Source of the DNA: Rhizobium sp. PDO1-076
Lineage (GTDB): Bacteria; Pseudomonadota; Alphaproteobacteria; Rhizobiales; Rhizobiaceae
Length of the DNA: 47,248 bases
Reading direction: 5' to 3'
Assembly: GCF_000247475.1 (NCBI RefSeq)
Contig: NZ_AHZC01000144.1
Location: 1-47,248 of the forward strand
The position numbers were made by a program, and so were the translations under genes. Below the pieces are notes generated by a model. That model was not told where the DNA came from, did not search any database, and worked only from the letters and a program-made list of their open reading frames with translations. How positions within the stretch are numbered: the first letter of the stretch is position 1; the number at the start of each line of letters is the position of its first letter. This document shows positions 8,757 to 16,974 of the stretch, piece after piece.

Positions 8757-9236
8757 TTACGCCGCCAGATCTTCCAAGTCGCTGCCCTTGAACATCTTGG
8801 CGAGGTTCAGGAAGCAGATCATGCCGTTTTCGTTGGCGATGATGCCTTCCGAGAAGGTCTTGTCGAAGGAGGCGGAGATTTCCGGCACCGGCTGAACCTG
8901 GCTGGACGGAATGGTCAGGATGTCCGAAACACGGTCGACCAGCATGCCGATGACCATGTTGTGCACTTCCGCAACCACGATGGCAGAGCGCTCATTGGCA
9001 ACCGTCGACTTCATGCCCAGCTTGTAGGCCAGGTCGATGATCGGGATCACCGAGCCGCGCAGGTTCATCACGCCGATGACGTCGGCCGGTGCGTGCGGGA
9101 TCGGCGTCGACGGAGCCCAGCCGCGAATTTCGCGGATCGTGGTCGTCTTGACGCAAAATTCCTGATCATGAAGCCGGAAAGCGATGATCTCGAGGGTTTC
9201 CCCGCTGAAACTTGTCGAACTGATCGTGGTTGCCAT
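8757..9236 (-). CDS. cheW: Chemotaxis coupling protein CheW
   Basis: This 159-residue CheW links chemoreceptors to the CheA kinase. Typical stretches are seen: IIAFRLHDQEFCVKTTTIREI, the conserved ADVIGVMNLRGSVIPIIDL and MLVDRVSDIL. The start ATG (complement of 9234-9236) overlaps the stop of the upstream receptor gene by one base (TAATG), so the two are coupled. No cheA, cheY or cheR is in the window, so the pair probably feeds a main chemotaxis cluster elsewhere. Confidence 0.94.
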   Translation of the reverse strand: MATTISSTSFSGETLEIIAFRLHDQEFCVKTTTIREIRGWAPSTPIPHAPADVIGVMNLRGSVIPIIDLAYKLGMKSTVANERSAIVVAEVHNMVIGMLVDRVSDILTIPSSQVQPVPEISASFDKTFSEGIIANENGMICFLNLAKMFKGSDLEDLAA

Positions 9237-11020
9237 TAGAAATCTTCCCAACCTTCCTGTGCCTTGGCCGATGCACCTACGCCTGCGGCGCGAGCGACCT
9301 GAGCCATGAGTTTGCGTGCCGGCGATGCAACAGGAGGGGCATCAGGACGCGCTTGGTGTATAATATGCGAAGAGTGTTGCCCAATTCTAAACTGCGCAAC
9401 AAGACTGCGAAGCGTTGCCGCCTCGCGGGCGAGGCTATGGCTGGCGGCGGTCGATTCCTCGACCATGGCGGCATTCTGCTGGGTGTTCTGGTCCAGCGCG
9501 TTGACCGCCTTGTTGATTTCCAAGAGCCCGGTCGACTGTTCCTTGGATGCCTCGACGATGGCGATGACATTCAGGTTGATATCCTGGACTTCCGATACGA
9601 TCTGCTCCAGCGCCTTGCCGGTTTCTCCCACCAGATCAACGCCGTTCTTCACCTGGCCGGACGATGTGGTGATGAGCGCCTTGATCTCCTTGGCCGCGTT
9701 GGCCGATCGTTGCGCCAGTTCGCGCACTTCCTGCGCGACGACGGCAAAGCCCTTGCCTGCTTCGCCGGCGCGAGCCGCTTCCACACCGGCGTTTAAGGCG
9801 AGTAGGTTTGTCTGGAAGGCAATATCGTCAATGACGCCGATGATGTTGGAAATCTCGCGCGACGAGTTTTCGATCTGGTCCATGGCGCCGATCGCCTTCT
9901 TGACGACATCGCCGGATCGCTCCGCCGCAGCCTTGGTACGACCGACCATCTGTCCCGCCTCGATCGCCCGCTTGGAACTGTTGGACACGGTCTGGGTAAT
10001 CTGCTCCAGCGCGGTCGCGGTTTCCTCAATCGCGGCGGCCTGTTGTTCTGTGCGTTTCGACAGGCTGTCGGAAGCTGTGCGGATCTCGGACGAACCGGCA
10101 GCGATGGCCTCAGTATTGGTGTTGACGGTGCGGATCGCCTGATGCAGCTTTTCGATCGAAGCGTTAAAATCCACCCGGGTCTTCTCAAGCGCCGGCATGA
10201 AAGGATTGTCGATGCGCGCCGTCAGGTCGCCATTGGCAAGAGCGGTCAGCCCATGCGCCAGTTCATCGACGGCGCGGACCCGTTCGGTCACATCGGTTGC
10301 ATATTTCACCACCTTGAAGACGCGGCCATTGGCATCGAAGATCGGATTGTAGGAGGCCTGGATCCAGACGACCTTGCCGCCCTTGCCGATGCGCTTGAAT
10401 TCCTCGGCAACATATTGACCGGACGCCAGCGTCTGCCAGAACTTGCGATAGTCTTCCGTGCGTGTGTAGTCCGGCTCACAGAAGATCGCATGGTGCTGAC
10501 CGACGATTTCGGTCAGGCTGTAGCCGAGCGTCTTGAGGAAGTTTTCATTGGCGGTGAGGATTTCGCCGGTGGGGGTGAACTCGATGGTCGCCTGAACGCG
10601 GGAAATGGCTTCCAGCTTGCCGCTGTCTTCCGCCGACTTCTGCTTTCTCGCCGTGATGTCCGTGGCGAACTTGACGATCTTGTATGGCTTTCCTCCGCGC
10701 ATGACCGGGTTGTAGGAGGCCTGGATCCAGATCTCCGAGCCGTCCTTGGCAATGCGCTTGTATTCGCGGCTGTCGAATTGGCCCCGCCCAAGGCTTGCCC
10801 AGAATTCGCGATATTCCGGGCTGGCCACATAGGCCGGCTCGCAGAACATGCGGTGATGCTTGCCCTTGATCTCGCTCAGGCTGTAGCCCAGCGTGCGACA
10901 GAAATTTTCGTTTGCCGTCAGGATCGTCCCGTCGAGGCTGAATTCGATGATCGCCTGGGATCGACCCAATGCCGTCAGGATCGATTTTGAATCGCCTGCA
11001 TTTGCCAATAGAAATGCCAT
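9236..11020 (-). CDS. Soluble double-PAS methyl-accepting chemotaxis protein
   Basis: This 594-residue chemoreceptor has no membrane segment. Two near-identical PAS/PAC modules (about residues 10-115 and 130-240) each contain the block LTANENF..TLGYS and a W-I-Q-A-S-Y-N-P segment. A HAMP-like linker and a long MCP signalling domain follow, with the hairpin tip IDDIAFQTNLLALNAGVEAARAGEAGKGFAVVA. ATG 11020 is chosen because GGAGGG lies 5-6 bases upstream; longer frames (ATG 11068, TTG 11098) lack a ribosome site. The PAS pair suggests sensing of an internal signal such as redox state or a cofactor. No heme or flavin ligand can be named from the sequence alone. Confidence 0.93.
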   Translation of the reverse strand: MAFLLANAGDSKSILTALGRSQAIIEFSLDGTILTANENFCRTLGYSLSEIKGKHHRMFCEPAYVASPEYREFWASLGRGQFDSREYKRIAKDGSEIWIQASYNPVMRGGKPYKIVKFATDITARKQKSAEDSGKLEAISRVQATIEFTPTGEILTANENFLKTLGYSLTEIVGQHHAIFCEPDYTRTEDYRKFWQTLASGQYVAEEFKRIGKGGKVVWIQASYNPIFDANGRVFKVVKYATDVTERVRAVDELAHGLTALANGDLTARIDNPFMPALEKTRVDFNASIEKLHQAIRTVNTNTEAIAAGSSEIRTASDSLSKRTEQQAAAIEETATALEQITQTVSNSSKRAIEAGQMVGRTKAAAERSGDVVKKAIGAMDQIENSSREISNIIGVIDDIAFQTNLLALNAGVEAARAGEAGKGFAVVAQEVRELAQRSANAAKEIKALITTSSGQVKNGVDLVGETGKALEQIVSEVQDINLNVIAIVEASKEQSTGLLEINKAVNALDQNTQQNAAMVEESTAASHSLAREAATLRSLVAQFRIGQHSSHIIHQARPDAPPVASPARKLMAQVARAAGVGASAKAQEGWEDF

Positions 11021-11268
11021 ATTGCCCTCCGGGTCGACCAAGGTTCGATACAGATTGGCGGCCTCCATTGAGGGAAGCCGCCAATTTCTAGGGGTCAATT
11101 ATGGCTATCAAGTCTTAAGAGAGGCTCAAATATATCATGGCTTTCGCGCAACGGTTGATCATTTGCCCGTCATTTTGTGCAAATTTTACAACCGGCTTGA
11201 CGATCAGGACGGCCGAAGTCACGTAAAAAGAAGCGTATTAGTGAAGTGCTAAATTAAGCTTTGCATAT

Positions 11269-12204
11269 TTACCCGGCTCGTGTCGGGCGGTCGAGAATAC
11301 GCTTGCCGAACAGGCTTGCGGCCAGATCAACCATCACATGGGCGCTGCGGCCGCGGTCATCGAGGAAAGGGTTCAGTTCGACGAGATCGAGCGACGAGAC
11401 CAGGCCGCTGTCGTGCAGAAGCTCCATGATCAGATGGGCCTCGCGAAAGGTCGCGCCGCCGGGCACGGTCGTGCCAACGCCGGGTGCTATGCCCGGATCG
11501 AGGAAGTCGACGTCGAGACTGACATGCAGAAGTGCATTGGCCTGGCGGACGTCCTTGAGGATCTGTTTCAGGATACCGGCCATGCCTTCTTCGTCGATCG
11601 CTCGCATGTCGTAGACATTGACCGCATTTTCCGAAATCAGCCGACGTTCCTCGTCATCCACGGACCTAATGCCGACCTGGTAGACATGGCTGGGGTTGAC
11701 CAGCGGACGGGCCGGATCAAGGATCGGCGCGAATTCGGCCTTGCCGCAGAAAAACGCGACGGGCATGCCGTGAATATTGCCGGAGGGGGACGTTGCCGGC
11801 GCATTGAAGTCGGAATGGGCATCGAGCCAGAGGACGAAGAGCGGGCGGCCCTTTTCGTGGGCGTGCCGCGCCATGCCGGAGACGCTGCCCATCGAAAGGC
11901 TGTGGTCGCCGCCGAGCAGCACGGGCACCGAGCCCTTGGCCGCGGCCTCATAGGTTGCAGCCTCGACTGCGCGGGTGAAGGCCCCGACGATCGCCAGATG
12001 TTTGGCCTTGTCCATGATCGGCAGATCAGACGCAGGCGCCGGGCGAAGGTCGCCTGCGTCAGTGACGTCATAACCGAGATCAACAAGGGCAGGGGCAATG
12101 CCGGCAATACGCAGCGCTGCCGGTCCCATGGCACAGCCGCCACGTCCGGATCCTTCTTCGAGCGGCACACCGATCAGTGTGACGTTTCTGGTTTGCTTGG
12201 CCAT
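11269..12204 (-). CDS. Arginase
   Basis: This 311-residue ureohydrolase hydrolyses L-arginine to ornithine and urea. The binuclear manganese motifs are all present: GGDHSLSMG, DAHSDFN and DVDFLDP. The protein opens with TLIGVPLEEGSGRGGCAMGPAALR, typical of arginase rather than agmatinase. ATG 12204 has AAGGA about 7 bases upstream; the longer open frame to 12426 crosses the control region and is not used. The gene is divergent from an Lrp/AsnC regulator, an arrangement known for rhizobial arginases, where the regulator activates in response to arginine. I infer arginine use as nitrogen source. Confidence 0.93.
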   Translation of the reverse strand: MAKQTRNVTLIGVPLEEGSGRGGCAMGPAALRIAGIAPALVDLGYDVTDAGDLRPAPASDLPIMDKAKHLAIVGAFTRAVEAATYEAAAKGSVPVLLGGDHSLSMGSVSGMARHAHEKGRPLFVLWLDAHSDFNAPATSPSGNIHGMPVAFFCGKAEFAPILDPARPLVNPSHVYQVGIRSVDDEERRLISENAVNVYDMRAIDEEGMAGILKQILKDVRQANALLHVSLDVDFLDPGIAPGVGTTVPGGATFREAHLIMELLHDSGLVSSLDLVELNPFLDDRGRSAHVMVDLAASLFGKRILDRPTRAG

Positions 12205-12281
12205 GGGTGATCCTTGGAAATGGTTGAGAGCCGATGATGCGCCATGTCTGCGTTGGCAAAAAGCTGGAACATCGTCATAAA

Positions 12282-12297
12282 GCACTATAGTTTGTGC
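12282..12297. promoter_or_regulatory. Candidate operator between arginase and the Lrp/AsnC regulator
   Basis: The 125-base divergent gap holds the dyad GCAC-N8-GTGC around an ACTATAGT core that could also act as a -10 element on either strand. Lrp/AsnC proteins bind about 15-bp dyads, so this is a plausible site for the neighbouring regulator. It is a pattern reading only. Confidence 0.35.
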
Positions 12298-12329
12298 AAA
12301 TCGCAACCATATGATGACGAAGTGTAACG

Positions 12330-12755
12330 ATGGATGATCTCGACCGCGATATTCTGAGCGCTCTTCGGCAAAATGCCCGGATACCCGTTGCCTCGCTTGC
12401 CGCGATGACCGGCGCATCGCGTGCAACCATCTCGGCCCGGATCGATCGCCTTGTCTCCAATGGCACGATCGCCGCCTTCACCATCCTGACCGGACGGGAA
12501 ATCCAACCGACCGGGGTCAGGGCAATCATCATGATCGAAGTCGTCGGCAAGTTTGCCGATCGGGTGGCGCAGCAGTTGCACGGCATTCCGCAGGTGAAGT
12601 CGCTGCACAGCACCAATGGCCGCTGGGACTTCATTGCCGAACTCGAGGATCGGGATCTGGCCGGCTTCGACGAAACGCTGCGGCGCATCCGTCTTATCGA
12701 GGGGATCAACAGCACCGAATCCAGTATTCTGCTCAAAACCAGCAAGGTCGCCTGA
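12330..12755 (+). CDS. Lrp/AsnC-family regulator, probable arginase activator
   Basis: This 141-residue protein has the Lrp/AsnC fold. The N-terminal helix-turn-helix starts MDDLDRDILSALRQNARIPVASLAAMTGASRATISARIDRL, and a RAM ligand domain with the segment GRWDFIAELEDRDLAGFDETLRRI follows. It is transcribed away from the arginase gene from a shared 125-base gap. By analogy with ArcR of agrobacteria it probably activates arginase when arginine or ornithine is present. Its stop codon lies inside the first copy of a 14-bp tandem repeat that continues to the tamB stop. Confidence 0.9.
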   Translation: MDDLDRDILSALRQNARIPVASLAAMTGASRATISARIDRLVSNGTIAAFTILTGREIQPTGVRAIIMIEVVGKFADRVAQQLHGIPQVKSLHSTNGRWDFIAELEDRDLAGFDETLRRIRLIEGINSTESSILLKTSKVA

Positions 12756-12778
12756 GCGGCCAGTCCTGAGCGGTCAGT
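12751..12778. repeat. 14-bp tandem duplication spanning two stop codons
   Basis: CCTGAGCGGCCAGT is followed directly by CCTGAGCGGTCAGT, one mismatch in 14. The first copy holds the TGA of the Lrp-type gene; the second covers the TGA (minus strand) of tamB. This looks like a local slippage duplication between convergent genes. Confidence 0.8.
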
Positions 12779-15700
12779 ATTCCTTCTCGTAGTAGATGCC
12801 GCCACCGGCACCCGAGCCACCGGCTTCACCTTTCAGTTTCACGCCGCGACCGATATCCAGATTGATCACCGCCTTGCCGCCGCCGCTGCCGCTTTGCTGC
12901 AGTTCGATATAGGTGCGGTCGTTCAGGTATTTGCCGGCGCTGATGCTGGTCTGGCCGGTCGAGTCGGTGGATATGTCGAGATCGTCGATGCCAAGCGTCG
13001 AACGCAGCGTCTGAAACAATGATGTCGAATTGCCACCGGCCAGCTGGGCGGCAGCATCGGCCAGCTGGGCAATCTGCAGGGCTGAGAGCCGCGACATCGA
13101 CTGGCCGAAAATCAGCTGGGCGAGGATCTCGTCCTGCGGCAGGGTCGGTGATGAACTGAAGGTCACTTCGGGGTCGCTGGCAAATCCGTAAAGTTTGATC
13201 GTCACGGTCGAGCTGCCGGATGTGGTGGTGGCTTCAAGATCAATGATCGGAATGAGGTCGCCGCCGAAGGTGATCTCGGCCCGGGTAATATCCAGACGCT
13301 TGGTGAGGATCTGCATGCGCCCGCGGCGCAGTTCGAAGCCGCCGGAGACATTGGGTGCCGATGCCGATCCGGTCAATGTCAGCGTCCCGCCGAGTTCCGC
13401 ATCGATACCGCGGCCGCGAATGAAAGTCTGGGAGGGCGAGGATATGCGAAGGTCGAGCTGGATCGGCGAGCTGGAGCTTCTGCCGGTAGCCGGCGTTATG
13501 GTGCGCAACTGCTGGGTGACTGCTTGCGGGGCGTTGCGGTGCTGGATATCGAGCTGCGAAAGGCTGGTGGGGCGGCGCTCCGACAGGGTGATCGAGGTGC
13601 GCGACAGGTCCACTGTCCCGGCCAGCGTCGGGCCGGCCAAAAGAGGGCCGCGCAGCGTCAGTCTTGCATCGGCGGTTGCCGTCACCGTGTTGCCATCGAC
13701 ATAGACGGCCTTGTCGAGATTGATCGACAGATCGGCGGGCATACCCTGACCGAGAATGTCGATCGATCCGCTCGCCGAGACGCGACCGCCAGAGGCGAAG
13801 TTTCCGGTCAGGCTGGTGATCTCGGCGCGGTTGTCACGCAGATTGATCGTCGCTGTGATCTGCTCGACAGCAAGGTTGCGGCGTACATCGACGACGCGGG
13901 CGCCGCTGGTGGTGATCGAACCGGCAATGGCCGGCGTCGCTGCGGTTCCCTGGATGTTCACGTTCACGTTGGCATTGCCTTGCGCCACCAGTCCCTGCTG
14001 GCCGAGGACGGTATTGGCGGCCGCCAGCGGCAGGCTGCCCTGGAAACGCATGTCCAGACCCATGCCGGACAGGTTGAGCCGGCCGCCGCCATTGAGAGTG
14101 ATGCCGCCGCCACCGGAAAGCCGGGTGTCGAGCGACAGTGTCTGATTCTGGAAGCGGCCATTGGCGCTGATGGCCAGCGGAGCCAGTCCGGCTGTGCGCG
14201 TCTGCGCCAGTTCCGCATCACGCCAGTCGAGCTGATAGGTGACGTCGGGAGCCGACGACGTGCCCTTGACCTCGACGACACCGGAAATCGACCCGGCGGG
14301 CGCAAGAGTGGGAGCAACGGTTGCGGCAAGGGAAGCGGGCAGCGCCGCAATGTCTGCCCTGATGTCGAGGGTTTGACCGGCGCTGCCGGTGACGGTGACA
14401 TTGCCGGAACCGGCGTTGATCACCGTCTTGCCGATCTGCACGGTGCCGTCGGTCACGGTGAGGCGAGCGGGTGCTGCCAGCGCCAGCGCGATACCGCGCG
14501 GCTTGGCGGTAAACCGGTCCAGCGCGATAGACAGTCCCTGGGCTTGCTGCTCAATGCTGCCGGCTGCCTCGAGCGGTGCTGCGTCATATCGTGCGCTTGC
14601 CTGGAAATCGGTGCGATTTCCCGCCCGGGCAAAGGTCAACTCCGCGGCTTCGAGGCGGTTGGCGCCGCTGACCAGTGCTGCGGCCCGAACAGTGCCCTCG
14701 ACCGCAAGCGCGGCCACGTCGCTGATGGCAAGATCGATGGCCGGGTTTTCGATCTGCAGGGTGTCGCGGCTCAGCGCCTTGCCTGATGCATCGATCCTGG
14801 CTGCAATGCGACCGCTCGCCGAGGTGATCGCGATTGTGCCGGCCAGGTCGCCGCTGGCGCTTTGTCCGCCAAGCGCTGCCAGAAGCGAAAGCTGCGGGAA
14901 GTCAAAGCTGAGATCGCCGGTCGGCTGGAAGGCTTTGTCCAGCGCCAGGCTGCCTGAGAGACGGTTTTCGCCGACATTGAGTGTCAGGGCCGGTATTTTC
15001 GTTGCGCCGTTTTCCGACACCACGTCGGCAGAGATGTCGACAGGCTGGGCATCGATCTGCCCGGTCAGCCGCAACTGGCCGCGCGGCGCATTGCGATCGG
15101 CAAGCCCCTCGATCTGCAGCGACAGGTCACTCAGATCGTAGCCGGCTGCCTTGCCCTCTTCGATGACGACATTCACATTGCCTTCGATCGCGTCCAGCGG
15201 ACCGGATGCTGAGAGGTCGAAGGCTGCTGCACCGCTGATGCGCGGCTGGAGGCTGGCGACGTCGTTCAACCGGCCGGTCAGGTCGGCTGCAAGAATGCCG
15301 TCGGGCGCCAGCGAGATTGTGCCTTCGGCAGAGCCAAGGTCGGTCTGCAATTGAATGTCGCGCAAGCTCACCGCCTTGGGCGCGGCGAAATCGATCCGTG
15401 TCGAGATTGCGGCCGGCTTTGTCAGCTTCTCCGCCAGTGCCGGCGGCAACAGGTCGGGCAGGACAAAGGCCTTCAGCGCGCCGGCAAAGGTCTGCGCCGA
15501 AATCCCGTAGCGGCCGTTCAGCTCCCCGCCGATGCCGGCGCTCTCGAGCGTCAGATTTTCAGTGGTGACCGCATCCTCTTCGATCGTCAGCGGTGCGACG
15601 ATCTTCAGCGGCGCGCGGATATAGTTGGCCAGTTGCGCATCGAAGAATTCAGCGCTCTGTACGGCAAGCTGCAGATCGACCGGTCCCTGGCGATCGGCGA

Positions 15701-16937
15701 TATCGAAGGCTGAACTTTCTGCCGTCAGCCCGATGTCGGACAGGGTGCCCTGCGGGGCCGACAGGGTGGCCAGATCGACAGCTGCCTTCAGCGCTGCCGT
15801 CTGTGCATTGCCGCTCAGCGTCAGATTGGCGCGGCGCACGGCGACGCCGTAGATCGCCTTGTCCTGCTGCCATTGCAGCCGCACGGGTGTCGCATTGGCC
15901 TCGGCGACAAGGGCGAGATCGTTGATGCCGTTCGGATCATACTGGCCCGATGCCGAGATCCGCGCAGCGGCGGTTGAAAGATCGCCCTTGCTGATCTCGA
16001 TGGCACCACCGGGGATGACGCGGGCTGCCAGATCGATTGCCGTTTCCCCGGCAAACAGGTCGCGCAACTGCGGCGGCATCAGGCTGGCAAAATTGCCGCC
16101 GCCGACCAGCGTGATGTCGCGCTTGTCTTCCGCCGCCAGCCGGTGCGTCGCATCGACGGAGATCGTCTGCCTGCCATCCAGGGCGGCGGTGATCTTGCCG
16201 GCCCAGTTGCTGATGGCGCCGTCGCCATCGATGCTGAGATCCAGCGCCGCCTGATCCGTCAATTGCAGCAGGCTTCCGGCAACCCCGCCCTTCGGTTCGG
16301 CATAATCGAGCTTCAGGCGCAGCCGGTCGTCGTCCGGCGCATAGAGCACGTCGGCGGCAAGATCGGCCGAAGGTTCGCCCAGCAGGGTTGCCGTCAACTG
16401 GCTTGTGATATTACTGCCGATGATCTGGGCGGCGCCCTTTGCTGCGATTTCCACGTCACGGCGCGCAAGGGCTGCCCCCGCCTTGATCGAAGGCAGATCG
16501 ATCGCGGCAATGTCGATACCGATCGGCAGCGAGAACGGCTCATCCGATTTGACCTCAGGCGTTGCACTCGGCTCCGGCGCGCGATCGATGCGGATCGACC
16601 GGGCGCTGAGCTTTTCCGCGGTAAACCGGCGCGACAGAAGATCCAGGGGTGTCCAGTCGAGCGCCAGTCCCTCGATCGTCGCGTAAGTGCCGCCGTTGTC
16701 GGCGACGGTAATGCGCTCGACCGTTAATGTCTGGCTAAGCAACGGGCTCGGCGCGACGATGGTGATCTGCTGATTGTCCTTCGAGATCAGCGCGGCAATC
16801 TGGTTTGCCAGAAACTGGCTGCCACTTGCCGACAGGCCGCCGATCACGATGACGAGGATGGTCAGCGTCACGAGGGTCGCAAGCAGCCCGGCAAAAATCC
16901 GGAGCGTCCATCCGATGATGCGTTTCAGCCAGATCAT
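12774..16937 (-). CDS. tamB: Translocation and assembly module protein TamB
   Basis: This 1387-residue protein starts with an uncleaved signal anchor (about residues 10-35, LRIFAGLLATLVTLTILVIVIGGL). A very long run of beta-rich, Ala/Gly/Asp-rich sequence follows, and the protein ends with the conserved DUF490/TamB domain (for example DEILAQLIFGQSMSRLSALQIAQLA and the extreme C-terminus GGGIYYEKEY). TamB is an inner-membrane-anchored, groove-shaped protein that spans the periplasm and works with TamA in outer-membrane protein and lipid handling. The gene follows tamA by 37 bases on the same strand. Length is typical for alphaproteobacteria. Confidence 0.94.
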   Translation of the reverse strand: MIWLKRIIGWTLRIFAGLLATLVTLTILVIVIGGLSASGSQFLANQIAALISKDNQQITIVAPSPLLSQTLTVERITVADNGGTYATIEGLALDWTPLDLLSRRFTAEKLSARSIRIDRAPEPSATPEVKSDEPFSLPIGIDIAAIDLPSIKAGAALARRDVEIAAKGAAQIIGSNITSQLTATLLGEPSADLAADVLYAPDDDRLRLKLDYAEPKGGVAGSLLQLTDQAALDLSIDGDGAISNWAGKITAALDGRQTISVDATHRLAAEDKRDITLVGGGNFASLMPPQLRDLFAGETAIDLAARVIPGGAIEISKGDLSTAAARISASGQYDPNGINDLALVAEANATPVRLQWQQDKAIYGVAVRRANLTLSGNAQTAALKAAVDLATLSAPQGTLSDIGLTAESSAFDIADRQGPVDLQLAVQSAEFFDAQLANYIRAPLKIVAPLTIEEDAVTTENLTLESAGIGGELNGRYGISAQTFAGALKAFVLPDLLPPALAEKLTKPAAISTRIDFAAPKAVSLRDIQLQTDLGSAEGTISLAPDGILAADLTGRLNDVASLQPRISGAAAFDLSASGPLDAIEGNVNVVIEEGKAAGYDLSDLSLQIEGLADRNAPRGQLRLTGQIDAQPVDISADVVSENGATKIPALTLNVGENRLSGSLALDKAFQPTGDLSFDFPQLSLLAALGGQSASGDLAGTIAITSASGRIAARIDASGKALSRDTLQIENPAIDLAISDVAALAVEGTVRAAALVSGANRLEAAELTFARAGNRTDFQASARYDAAPLEAAGSIEQQAQGLSIALDRFTAKPRGIALALAAPARLTVTDGTVQIGKTVINAGSGNVTVTGSAGQTLDIRADIAALPASLAATVAPTLAPAGSISGVVEVKGTSSAPDVTYQLDWRDAELAQTRTAGLAPLAISANGRFQNQTLSLDTRLSGGGGITLNGGGRLNLSGMGLDMRFQGSLPLAAANTVLGQQGLVAQGNANVNVNIQGTAATPAIAGSITTSGARVVDVRRNLAVEQITATINLRDNRAEITSLTGNFASGGRVSASGSIDILGQGMPADLSINLDKAVYVDGNTVTATADARLTLRGPLLAGPTLAGTVDLSRTSITLSERRPTSLSQLDIQHRNAPQAVTQQLRTITPATGRSSSSPIQLDLRISSPSQTFIRGRGIDAELGGTLTLTGSASAPNVSGGFELRRGRMQILTKRLDITRAEITFGGDLIPIIDLEATTTSGSSTVTIKLYGFASDPEVTFSSSPTLPQDEILAQLIFGQSMSRLSALQIAQLADAAAQLAGGNSTSLFQTLRSTLGIDDLDISTDSTGQTSISAGKYLNDRTYIELQQSGSGGGKAVINLDIGRGVKLKGEAGGSGAGGGIYYEKEY

Positions 16938-16974
16938 TGTCTTTATGGTCCTCGTCCTGCCGGATCTGCGCGGA

